Positions 1-5,707 of a DNA stretch of 5,707 bases are shown here, piece after piece (position 1 is the stretch's first letter; each line of letters opens with the position of its first letter). The stretch comes from Schlesneria sp. (lineage in GTDB: Bacteria > Planctomycetota > Planctomycetia > Planctomycetales > Planctomycetaceae). The notes beneath the pieces were generated by a model that was not told the DNA's origin, did no database searches, and saw only the letters and a program-made list of their open reading frames with translations. Position numbers and translations under genes: made by a program. Location: assembly GCA_025353525.1 (NCBI GenBank), contig JANXOO010001129.1:1-5707 (forward strand), given 5' to 3'.

Positions 1-90
1 CTACGGTGGGGTTTCCTGACTGTTGAAGAGACCGGAGCAATCGCTCGCCGCAAGCATCGCGCTGGTCGTGGTGACAGTACGGACGATTGA
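1..90 (+). CDS. Possible C-terminal end of an unidentified gene (5' truncated)
   Basis: Frame 1 is open from the left edge to a TGA at 88-90 and encodes 29 residues with a basic stretch (IARRKHRAGR) and an acidic end (GDSTDD). The other two plus-strand frames hit stops within the first 25 bases. The reading frame would converge on the transporter gene, and a hairpin lies about 40 bases after its stop. An open stretch this short can arise by chance and I do not recognise the sequence, so this is a tentative call with no function assigned. Confidence 0.3.
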   Translation, partial: LRWGFLTVEETGAIARRKHRAGRGDSTDD

Positions 91-131
91 TCCAATCCCG
101 AAAAGACGGATTTTGTTTCAGGACTATCCCT

Positions 132-152
132 AAGGAATCGCGGCGATTTCTT
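132..152 (+). terminator. Hairpin, possible terminator between convergent genes
   Basis: AAGGAATCG (132-140) pairs with CGATTTCTT (144-152) around a 3-base loop. This gives nine pairs including one G-U. On the plus strand the stem is followed by a pyrimidine-rich run (CTTCTTGT when read from the stem end), so it would suit the tentative gene ending at 90. On the minus strand it lies 27 bases past the transporter stop but has no U-rich tail. The stem is mostly A-T pairs and the tail is interrupted, so this is a weak candidate. Confidence 0.3.
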
Positions 153-178
153 CTTGTCGGAGGTGCAGCGAATCGCGT

Positions 179-961
179 TTATCGGGAATAGACTCTGGTG
201 AAATAATAGCTTGCAAGACCGAATCCGATCGCGATTACGACCCAGCGGACGGCGTTCTTGTCTAACCGCCGCGAAACACTCGCCCCGACGAATCCACCCG
301 CAACTCCTGCCACGATCATCGGCCCAGCGTAATTCCAGTTGACCTTTCCGTGCATGACGAACATCGTGACTGACATGCCGTTGATTGCTGATGCCAACAG
401 ACTTTTTAACGCGTTCAGTCGGTGAATGTCGCCCAGTCCCATCAGTGCCAGCGAACTGAGCATCAGGATGCCGATTCCTGCACCAAAATAGCCTCCGTAG
501 ACGGCGATCAGGAATTGAAACCCTATGATTCCCGCCATCGTCCATGTCGAAGGCTGAGCGTGAGGTTGACCGATACCCGTCCACTTTGTGATCGCAGGCT
601 GCAATAGAAAAAGCGATGCCGCGGTGAGGATCAGCCAGGGCACCATCTCCTGAAACATCTTTTCCGGCTGCGTCACGACCATCCAGGTGCCAAGTATGCT
701 TCCGACCAACGACGGAACCAGCAGCGGGACAACCCAGCGACCTTGACCGGCCATCTCGCGGCGGTAGCCCCAGCAGGCCGCCAGAGAACCGGGAAAGAGC
801 GAAACAGTGCTTGTTGCATTCGCCGTGACTGCTGCAGCTGCAGACGAACCCAGTATCCAGGTCAACGCCGGAAACGTCAGCAGTGTGCCACCGCCTGCGA
901 CCGAGTTAATCGCACCGGCAGCGAATGCCGCCAAACACAAGAAGACCAACTGTGCGATCAT
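179..961 (-). CDS. TSUP (TauE/SafE-type) membrane transporter
   Basis: The 260-residue product is almost entirely hydrophobic, with about eight membrane segments, and fits the usual 240-270 residues of the TauE/SafE family. Two family motifs mark the internally duplicated halves. Residues 16-31 read AGAINSVAGGGTLLTF followed by Pro, and residues 155-165 read YGGYFGAGIGI. A conserved RLNALKS stretch sits at 181-187. Characterised family members are inner-membrane proteins that move sulfite, sulfoacetate or other sulfur-containing anions, but many have unknown substrates, so none is assigned here. I chose the ATG at 961 because AGG lies 8 bases upstream and the membrane segment begins immediately (MIAQLVFL). 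The frame stays open to a TTG at 1054, but those 31 extra residues are polar and uncharacteristic. The gene starts 93 bases after the cytochrome b/c stop on the same strand, so co-transcription is possible. Confidence 0.9.
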   Translation of the reverse strand: MIAQLVFLCLAAFAAGAINSVAGGGTLLTFPALTWILGSSAAAAVTANATSTVSLFPGSLAACWGYRREMAGQGRWVVPLLVPSLVGSILGTWMVVTQPEKMFQEMVPWLILTAASLFLLQPAITKWTGIGQPHAQPSTWTMAGIIGFQFLIAVYGGYFGAGIGILMLSSLALMGLGDIHRLNALKSLLASAINGMSVTMFVMHGKVNWNYAGPMIVAGVAGGFVGASVSRRLDKNAVRWVVIAIGFGLASYYFTRVYSR

Positions 962-1054
962 GACACCGACCTGGCCAGAAAAGTGGTCATCGTTCAAAGT
1001 CTGATAAAGAAAACGGACACGGACACTTTTCCCGGCAAAACACCGGCGTTGCAA
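962..1054 (-). other. 93-base spacer between cytochrome b/c gene and TSUP gene
   Basis: I see no convincing terminator or promoter here. A CCGG-to-CCGG pairing near 1035-1050 is only four pairs long and lacks a U-rich tail. Without a visible terminator, read-through from the Rieske-cytochrome operon into the transporter is plausible but not shown. Confidence 0.4.
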
Positions 1055-2908
1055 TCACCGGAAATAGTTTCCGACAAGCCAGTCAACCAGCAGTTCGAGT
1101 TCCTTATAGCTGATTTTTTCTTCGAAGCCTGGCATCGCATTGTGATCGGCACCATAGAACGCTTCGTCAGCCGGATTCCGGACGAAGTTCGTCAGCCATG
1201 CCTTGCCGGCATATCCCGTCAGCGTCGGATAACCTGATCCCGCACCGTCGCTCAAAGATGCAGTGCCGTCGTTCGGTTTGAGTGCATGGCAATCGGAGCA
1301 ACTGGCGGTCAACGACCCGTTGGCCAGCTTTCCCCCCTTGAAGATCTCTTTTCCCGCTGCGACCAATGTCGGGTCGAATGGTTCCAGATCCTTGCGACCG
1401 CTCTGTGCCACAAGAAATTCAACAAGCCCCTTCAGGCCTTCGGCGTTGTTCTTCAACGTTTCGGCGTTGTCTTTGACCCAACCCGACATTTCGCCCGATT
1501 GCAGTTTGATTCCCTTGTCGCCAGCATTCTTTAATGGCGCGAACGTGACTGAATAGTCTGTCAGAACACTTTCAATCCATTGCCGGGATCCGAACTTGCC
1601 GAGGTCTGCGGCGGTTGCCAGTTCGTCAACCAGCACCTTTTTTCCGTTCTCTTCTATTTCCCTGAACGGTTGCACACCCAATCCGTTGTGACCGTCAAAG
1701 CGATGGCAACTGGCGCAATACCGCTTGAACAGTTTCGGGCCTTGCGTCAAGGCATCGTTCTTGAGCAGACTGAGTGCTCCTGTTGGGGGAATCCCGAATT
1801 CATGTGCCAGTTTTGCGGCACGATGTCCCTCGAATTCAGCGATTTTGACGGCTGCCTGATAGTTTCGGTCGGCTCCGTCCTCTTTGAGTGCGATCACAGT
1901 GAGGTAGCTGGCACCGGCAAGCAGCGCGAACGAAAACGCAACGTTGAAACGGTGGCCGAGCTTCCACTTGCCGATGAAGGGCATCAACGCAATGACGCCC
2001 ATGATCGCACCAGGAACGTACAAGGCGCCGAAGACGAGCCCCATTTTGTCGACCGCTTCAAACTTCAGAAACCGGAACAGGAACAGAAAATACCATTCCG
2101 GTCGAGCGGCGGCGTAGGCGTCAGAAGTATCCGCAGGACCCGTCAATTCGGCTCCTTTCCATACGGTAAAGAACAGAATTGTGGCAAGCACACCCAGGCA
2201 GGCAACGGCATCCATCAGGACCTGATCGGGCCAGAATGTTCCGACAGGTTTCGATTCATCAGATTTTGAAACTGTAATCCCGTGTCGACGAAAGACGTAG
2301 ATGTGCAGTGCAAGAAACCCCACCAGCAACGAAGGGAGTACACCCGCGTGCAACGCAAAGAACCGCGTCAACGTGTGGTGCCCGTAAGTTGTACCTCCTT
2401 GCGCCAATTGCTGAAGCTGCTGGCCGACGACTGGCGTCACACCGACGATATTCGTCGCAACTTTCGTTGCGTAGTAACCTTTCTGGTCCCACGGAAGCAG
2501 ATAACCGGTCAGAGACAAACCGAGCACGATTTGCATCAGGACCAGTCCAAGCCAGAAATTGACTTCACGCGGAGCGCGGTAGGCGCCCGCGATAATCACC
2601 TGCATGAAATGAAGCCCCAGCAAAATCATCATTGCCTGAGCGGCGAAATGATGGATGCCTCGCACCAGAGCTCCATATTTCATGACGTGTTGAATGTAAT
2701 AGACACTCTCCCACGCTGTTAGCGTGCTGGGGCTGTAGGCACCCCAAAGGAAAAAACCTGTGATGACCTGCACGGCGAAGACAAACGTCAGTGTACTGCC
2801 CCAAACGTATTTCCATCTCGCGCCCCCCGGTATGGGCTCGTTGAGCGCTTCGTGCACCAGGGTCCGGTATCCGGTGCGGTGATCGAGCCAGTTCAACAAG
2901 GCATTCAT
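1055..2908 (-). CDS. Cytochrome b fused to diheme cytochrome c (quinol oxidoreductase subunit)
   Basis: This 617-residue protein is the membrane core of a Rieske/cytochrome b complex, which oxidises quinol and passes electrons to a c-type acceptor. Residues 1-210 are the cytochrome b N-terminal part with four membrane helices. The heme b ligands are H86/H187 and H100/H202, the same numbers and spacing as cytochrome b6. GYLLPWDQKGYYA (135-147) and PEWY (270-273) belong to the quinol-oxidation site. Three more helices (about 232-251, 291-313 and 321-341) make seven, as in b6 plus subunit IV. That topology puts the C-terminus in the periplasm, where two c-heme domains follow: CASCH (398-402) with candidate axial ligand M474, and CSDCH (537-541) with M592 in AMPGF. 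Position 35 is Val, so the Cys that binds heme c_n in b6f is missing. The ATG at 2908 is supported by AAGGGGG 7 bases upstream and by the ATGA overlap with the Rieske stop. Confidence 0.95.
   Translation of the reverse strand: MNALLNWLDHRTGYRTLVHEALNEPIPGGARWKYVWGSTLTFVFAVQVITGFFLWGAYSPSTLTAWESVYYIQHVMKYGALVRGIHHFAAQAMMILLGLHFMQVIIAGAYRAPREVNFWLGLVLMQIVLGLSLTGYLLPWDQKGYYATKVATNIVGVTPVVGQQLQQLAQGGTTYGHHTLTRFFALHAGVLPSLLVGFLALHIYVFRRHGITVSKSDESKPVGTFWPDQVLMDAVACLGVLATILFFTVWKGAELTGPADTSDAYAAARPEWYFLFLFRFLKFEAVDKMGLVFGALYVPGAIMGVIALMPFIGKWKLGHRFNVAFSFALLAGASYLTVIALKEDGADRNYQAAVKIAEFEGHRAAKLAHEFGIPPTGALSLLKNDALTQGPKLFKRYCASCHRFDGHNGLGVQPFREIEENGKKVLVDELATAADLGKFGSRQWIESVLTDYSVTFAPLKNAGDKGIKLQSGEMSGWVKDNAETLKNNAEGLKGLVEFLVAQSGRKDLEPFDPTLVAAGKEIFKGGKLANGSLTASCSDCHALKPNDGTASLSDGAGSGYPTLTGYAGKAWLTNFVRNPADEAFYGADHNAMPGFEEKISYKELELLVDWLVGNYFR
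2905..2908 (-). promoter_or_regulatory. ATGA stop/start overlap coupling Rieske and cytochrome b/c
   Basis: The minus strand reads ATGA here: TGA ends the Rieske gene and ATG begins the cytochrome gene. The ribosome-binding site AAGGGGG (2916-2922) lies inside the end of the Rieske gene. Such overlaps usually keep two subunits of one complex translated in step. Confidence 0.85.
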
Positions 2909-3474
2909 CCGATGGCCCCCTTCTTTTCGACACCGCATTGAAAGTCCTGATACCTGATCCAGACTCGTCCATCGGCGTCGGTCTTTGATTCCAGAGTGTC
3001 AAGTCCTCGCGGTGGAATCTTGTTCTTTTGTTCACCGCCGAGGCCGAACGAACTGGCGTGGCAAGGGCACAAAAACAGTTGACTCGATTCCTGAAATTCC
3101 ACTTTGCAGCCCAGATGCGGGCACGTGTCGTTGAACGCAATAATCTGGTCACCAGGCATTTTGCGAAGGTAGACCGTACCGACAACTTGTGCCTTGAATA
3201 TGTTCCAGGCATCCAGTTTGTCCGCGACCAGCGGGAACCGTAGCGGGGTCCCGTCGTCGGGCAGGTCTCTTAACGTCGTGACAGAAAGAAACCCGTCCGC
3301 ATCGGCCCCCTTGAAGTTCGGTTTTCGACGAAGCAAAGGGTCCATAAAAAACGCGATGCCGGCAACGAGCGGGGTGAGTGTCGCTAGCGAGCCACAGATG
3401 ACCGAACCTGCGATCCCCAGAAAATTCCGCCGGGGAGTGGCCGGATCGGTTGGTGGCAACGGCGTTGTTTCCAC
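2905..3474 (-). CDS. Rieske 2Fe-2S subunit of the cytochrome bc-type complex
   Basis: This subunit takes one electron from quinol through a 2Fe-2S cluster on the periplasmic side. Numbered from the chosen GTG at 3474 (189 residues), a twin-arginine-type motif TPRRNFLGIAG (13-23) precedes a hydrophobic segment at about 20-44, typical of a Tat-exported, N-terminally anchored Rieske protein. The cluster ligands are C118 and H120 in CPHLGC, and C136 and H139 in CPCHASSF. C123 and C138 are placed for the usual disulfide. Ser141 is kept, but Phe143 replaces the Tyr common in high-potential Rieske proteins. I prefer this GTG because GGAG lies 9 bases upstream and the resulting length and short lead before the RR motif fit the family. 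The frame is open back to 3774, however, with alternative starts at GTG 3705, ATG 3642, ATG 3597 and ATG 3582. The stop overlaps the cytochrome b start (ATGA), implying translational coupling. Confidence 0.93.
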   Translation of the reverse strand: METTPLPPTDPATPRRNFLGIAGSVICGSLATLTPLVAGIAFFMDPLLRRKPNFKGADADGFLSVTTLRDLPDDGTPLRFPLVADKLDAWNIFKAQVVGTVYLRKMPGDQIIAFNDTCPHLGCKVEFQESSQLFLCPCHASSFGLGGEQKNKIPPRGLDTLESKTDADGRVWIRYQDFQCGVEKKGAIG

Positions 3475-3772
3475 GAGCGGGTTCTCCGAAAAACGGGAAA
3501 GTGCTTCAGTGTTGTCGAACGGGTGATCGACGATGGAGAGCTTCGGCAGGATTATTCGGCGGGCAGGCACACGGACTTCCATCAGGCGAAGAACCATGCC
3601 CGTACGCAAATGTTCCCATACAATGCGACCTTTCGCAACCATGGCCAGGGGCTTCACCCGTCGGTCCGTTTCAGGACAACGCGTGCACTGTAGTTCAATC
3701 CCCACAATTTCGTATGATTCAGCGTAGTTCGCTGGCGGGGGGTCGACATCGTTCGCCGCTTTAAATGAAGTT

Positions 3773-3788
3773 TACGGCGAAGGCCGTA
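3773..3788. repeat. Perfect 6-bp inverted repeat with 4-base loop
   Basis: TACGGC (3773-3778) and GCCGTA (3783-3788) are exact reverse complements separated by GAAG. The hairpin lies in the divergent region, about 150 bases ahead of the lipoprotein start. Neither strand has a run of T after the stem, so it does not look like a terminator. It could be an mRNA leader hairpin or a protein-binding palindrome, or it could be chance. Confidence 0.45.
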
Positions 3789-3800
3789 TATAGAAGAGAT

Positions 3801-3816
3801 CGCCCGAGCGCCCGAG
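3801..3816. repeat. Two tandem copies of CGCCCGAG
   Basis: CGCCCGAG occurs at 3801-3808 and again directly at 3809-3816, followed by CG that begins a third copy. It is a short tandem duplication in noncoding leader sequence, with no visible function. Confidence 0.6.
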
Positions 3817-3822
3817 CGTCCT

Positions 3823-3866
3823 CAGGCGTCTTGCATCAGAAACGAAGTCGCTTTTTGCAGGCGTCT
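3823..3866. repeat. 9-bp direct repeat CAGGCGTCT, 35 bases apart
   Basis: CAGGCGTCT is found at 3823-3831 and at 3858-3866, both ahead of the lipoprotein gene. The copies are 35 bases apart start to start, which is not a multiple of the helical repeat near 10.5 but is close to three and a third turns. A regulator binding site is possible; chance is equally possible at this length. Confidence 0.4.
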
Positions 3867-3924
3867 CAATTCAAGCGGGTTGAGTCATTTTTTTGTAAAA
3901 ACTTCGGACAATCGAGTTCCGGGG

Positions 3925-3935
3925 TTGGAATCCAA
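3925..3935. repeat. Palindrome TTGGAATCCAA just ahead of the lipoprotein start
   Basis: TTGGA and TCCAA are exact reverse complements around a single central A and end 3 bases before the ATG at 3939. The GGA inside the first arm is also the only purine-rich element at ribosome-binding-site distance, so a protein or RNA fold here could affect translation. This is only a short palindrome and its role is speculative. Confidence 0.35.
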
Positions 3936-3938
3936 TTT

Positions 3939-5402
3939 ATGTCGCGTGGTTGTGTGTGGTGTCTGTTTGTCGTCGGTGTTGTCAGCCTCGTGGGATGTCC
4001 GTCCGGGAATCGCGTTCCGACCGGTTCGACCTCGCGACCGTTTCAAGGTCAGGAAGTCGAACTCGTCGCACCGAATTCTTTGAATCTGCCAACGTTCTGG
4101 GAGGTCTTACTGCAAGAATGGCAATCGCAAACCGGAGCCAAACCGAAATTCACGGAATACGAGGCCAATGAATCCTGGCCGCAATTGGCATCCTCCGAGC
4201 CGGGATCGGGCGGTCGACTTGTCCTCTTTCCACTCGCCCGATTCTGCGAACTCGAACGACAACTGAGTCCGCTGCCAGAATCGAACGAGCAATTTGACGT
4301 TCGGGATCTTCTGAAAGGGTTAAAGGAACGGATTCTGTCGCGAGAACGAAAGCTGATCGCCTGCCCGATCTCTGTTCCCGTTCTCGTTTGTTATTATCGC
4401 AAGGATCTGTTGCTGGCAGCACGACGGAAGGTCCCGGAAACGTGGAACGAATATCAGGAACTGATCGACACGTTACCGGACTGGGCGCCCGGACTGGTCG
4501 CGTCGGAACCGCTGGGACCTGACTTTCGGGCAACCACGTTCTTTGCCAGATCACTCGCCTGGTGCAAACACCCCGAGAACTATTCGGTCTGGTTCGATGT
4601 CGATTCGGCAACACCCACGTTGACATCACCGGGATTCCGCGAAGCACTGGAGACTGCCGTGCGAACCTGGAGCAAACTTCCGCCTGAAGTACGAAACTAC
4701 GGACCATCCGATTGCAGGAACCTCGTACTTGGCGGCAAAGCGGCCATTGCACTTTGTTTCGAGCCATCCAGTGCAGACCTGAAATCGCATTCCGCAACAG
4801 ACCTGACCGGACCGTCGCAGCGGACAGAGGGAATTGAAATCGGCGTCTGTCGCCTTCCCGGGTCGCGACGTGTGTACAACAGAAACTCGAAGAAATGGGA
4901 TACAATTCCACCTGGAACAACGCATGCCCCTGCACTTTGCGGGTTTGCAGGTTTGGCTGCCGGTGTGATCCTGCCAGCGTCAACTCAAGAGGTCGAGTTC
5001 GGAGCCACGAACCTGCTCGTCAGCCTGTGTGCTCCCGCCGTGTTTGACCAGTCATTCGCGTCGTTGCCGAAGGGTCCATGCCGCGAATCCCAGTTACCAC
5101 TCGCCCCGTCGTGGTTCGGACCCGATCTGTCCTCCCAGGAAGCCAGCGAGTACTCCGACGCAGTGGCGCAATCGCTGCGGGACCCTCATCTGGTTTTCGA
5201 GTTGCCGGTGATCGGAGCACCTGAATTTCGCCGAGCGGCCTCCGAGTGCCTCGAACCCCTGTTGCGCGGCGAGTCTGACGCAGAAGCGACATTGAACGCG
5301 ATGCAAAAAGCATTTGAAGCGATCATCGAAAAACACGGCCGCGAAACTATCCGCGAATCCCACCGACGCGGCCTGGGGCTTGCACCCGTCGCTGTGAAAT
5401 GA
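3939..5402 (+). CDS. Family-1 extracellular solute-binding lipoprotein
   Basis: The 487-residue product resembles the sugar-type (MalE-like) binding proteins of ABC importers. A lipoprotein signal peptide fills residues 1-19, with a hydrophobic core (VWCLFVVGVVSLV) and lipobox LVGC, giving lipidation at C20. Pro rather than Asp follows the Cys, so inner-membrane retention is not indicated. Family-like features follow in order: VPVLVCYYRKDLL (147-159 region), which matches the usual 'yYRKDLf' segment; PETWNEYQELIDTLP (166-180), the 'P.TWdE' helix; GKAAIALCF (266-274); a glycine-rich FAGLAAGVILPAS (336-348); and a C-terminal helix with LNAMQKAFEAII (452-463). I chose ATG 3939 because the signal peptide begins there; the frame is open to ATG 3765 but those residues are basic and unconserved-looking. 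The mature part has several Cys residues, unusual for this family. No permease or ATPase gene follows, since the next gene is convergent. The ligand cannot be told from the sequence. Confidence 0.85.
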   Translation: MSRGCVWCLFVVGVVSLVGCPSGNRVPTGSTSRPFQGQEVELVAPNSLNLPTFWEVLLQEWQSQTGAKPKFTEYEANESWPQLASSEPGSGGRLVLFPLARFCELERQLSPLPESNEQFDVRDLLKGLKERILSRERKLIACPISVPVLVCYYRKDLLLAARRKVPETWNEYQELIDTLPDWAPGLVASEPLGPDFRATTFFARSLAWCKHPENYSVWFDVDSATPTLTSPGFREALETAVRTWSKLPPEVRNYGPSDCRNLVLGGKAAIALCFEPSSADLKSHSATDLTGPSQRTEGIEIGVCRLPGSRRVYNRNSKKWDTIPPGTTHAPALCGFAGLAAGVILPASTQEVEFGATNLLVSLCAPAVFDQSFASLPKGPCRESQLPLAPSWFGPDLSSQEASEYSDAVAQSLRDPHLVFELPVIGAPEFRRAASECLEPLLRGESDAEATLNAMQKAFEAIIEKHGRETIRESHRRGLGLAPVAVK

Positions 5403-5530
5403 ACGTCAGGATTTCCCGACGAGGGAGATTCGTAACGGGAATTCGACTGCCAAGGGCGGAGTTTGAATTTGTCGGGATTTTGCTGACAGGAATCAATTGC
5501 TGGCGCTTCTGGCTCTCCACCGACACGGGT
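5403..5530. other. Spacer between convergent genes, weak hairpin only
   Basis: This 128-base stretch separates the lipoprotein stop from the stop of the convergent partial gene. TTCCCG (5413-5418) could pair with CGGGAA (5436-5441) across a 17-base loop, or TCCC with GGGA across a 5-base loop, but neither is followed by a T run. I see no convincing intrinsic terminator and no gene. Confidence 0.4.
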
Positions 5531-5707
5531 TCAGTGCAGAGCGTCAAACGTGTTTGCACTGCCCTGCTTTACTTTTGGAAGTGAGAATACCTGCATCCCC
5601 ATTGTGTCAGCGAAATCCCGATAAATCTGGAATCCGCCCATCACCGATTTGAGGCACCAGTTTCCCGGCACGGCGGTCAAGGCGATTCTTTGATCGGAAT
5701 TTCGACA
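5531..5707 (-). CDS. C-terminal 58 residues of an unidentified protein (5' end beyond window)
   Basis: On the minus strand the frame entering from the right edge stays open for 58 codons and ends at TGA (5531-5533). The residues look like real protein: a mixed hydrophobic and aromatic composition with segments such as ALTAVPGNWCLKSVMGGFQI and YRDFADTMGMQVFSLPK, then a polar tail. Many codons end in G or C (GCC, GTG, CTC, GGC, TTC), as in the neighbouring genes. I do not recognise the family and assign no function. The gene converges on the solute-binding lipoprotein, so it is not part of that transcription unit. Confidence 0.65.
   Translation of the reverse strand, partial: CRNSDQRIALTAVPGNWCLKSVMGGFQIYRDFADTMGMQVFSLPKVKQGSANTFDALH

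Larger units (their letters stand above)
3475..3938. other. Divergent region between Rieske operon and lipoprotein gene
   Basis: This 464-base stretch should hold the promoters of both divergent genes if the starts chosen here are right. The minus-strand Rieske frame stays open up to a TAA at 3772-3774, so up to 77 codons (from GTG 3705) might belong to an N-terminal extension. Its predicted residues are arginine-rich and unlike a Rieske N-terminus. On the plus strand the lipoprotein frame is open back to ATG 3765, giving 58 basic residues that would sit in front of a normal signal peptide and are unlikely to be translated. I could not pick out a sigma70 promoter with confidence. An AT-rich run at 3887-3900 with TGTAAA at 3894-3899 is the likeliest -10 zone for the lipoprotein gene, but it has only a poor -35 match (TTCAAG at 3870-3875). 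Confidence 0.5.

Noticed and set aside
743..1237. 164-codon plus-strand frame across the TSUP start and the end of the cytochrome gene
   Set aside because: It spans two recognised minus-strand genes and their spacer, and its translation is Cys/Arg/Gln-rich without domain character.
1580..2269. 229-codon plus-strand open frame opposite the cytochrome b/c gene
   Set aside because: It is antisense to a clearly recognised protein, and its translation is polar, low in structure and matches no known family.
2565..3212. 215-codon minus-strand frame spanning the Rieske and cytochrome b genes
   Set aside because: It is a shifted frame of two solid genes with an arginine-rich, protein-unlike translation.
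3765..3938. 58-residue N-terminal extension of the lipoprotein from ATG 3765
   Set aside because: A complete lipoprotein signal peptide begins at 3939; an extra basic stretch before it would bury the signal and is probably untranslated leader.
4150..4983. 277-codon minus-strand open frame opposite the lipoprotein gene
   Set aside because: The translation is rich in Arg, Ser and Pro with no recognisable domain, typical of the reverse complement of a GC-rich gene; the plus strand encodes a coherent binding protein.
5413..5441. Possible terminator hairpin after the lipoprotein gene
   Set aside because: The stem has only six pairs, a 17-base loop and no T run on either side, so I do not call it a terminator.
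5399..5584. 61-codon plus-strand frame starting in an ATGA overlap with the lipoprotein stop
   Set aside because: The overlap looks like a coupled gene, but the translation has no protein-like pattern and it runs over the better-supported convergent gene ending at 5531.

Overview
The window carries four well-supported genes plus two partial genes at its edges. It reads like chromosomal DNA of a Gram-negative, respiring bacterium. The combination of a Rieske protein, a cytochrome b fused to a diheme cytochrome c, and a family-1 solute-binding lipoprotein suggests a member of the Planctomycetota. That placement is an inference from protein style only; there is no rRNA or marker gene here.

Layout. 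(1) Positions 1-90, plus strand: a possible C-terminal tail of an unidentified gene, followed by a short spacer with a hairpin at 132-152. (2) Positions 179-961, minus strand: a TSUP (TauE/SafE-type) membrane transporter. (3) Positions 1055-2908, minus strand: a full-length cytochrome b continued by two c-type heme domains in one polypeptide. (4) Positions 2905-3474 (perhaps longer), minus strand: the Rieske iron-sulfur subunit. Its stop codon overlaps the cytochrome b start as ATGA. (5) Positions 3475-3938: a divergent intergenic region with several small repeats. (6) Positions 3939-5402, plus strand: a lipoprotein of the family-1 extracellular solute-binding proteins. (7) Positions 5531-5707, minus strand: the last 58 codons of an unidentified gene that runs off the right edge and converges on the lipoprotein gene.

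How the genes work together. The Rieske and cytochrome b/c genes form a compact two-gene operon that can supply all redox centres of a quinol:acceptor oxidoreductase: a 2Fe-2S cluster, two b hemes and two c hemes. The c domains take the place of a separate cytochrome c1 or f. The TSUP gene lies 93 bases downstream on the same strand and may be co-transcribed, but nothing in the sequence ties it to respiration. The solute-binding lipoprotein is transcribed away from this operon and has no transport permease or ATPase beside it on its strand.

I found no tRNA, rRNA, CRISPR array, insertion sequence, phage gene or clearly new system. The most interesting points are the b-c fusion with cytochrome b6-like histidine positions but no cysteine for heme c_n, the uncertain Rieske start, and the orphan binding protein.
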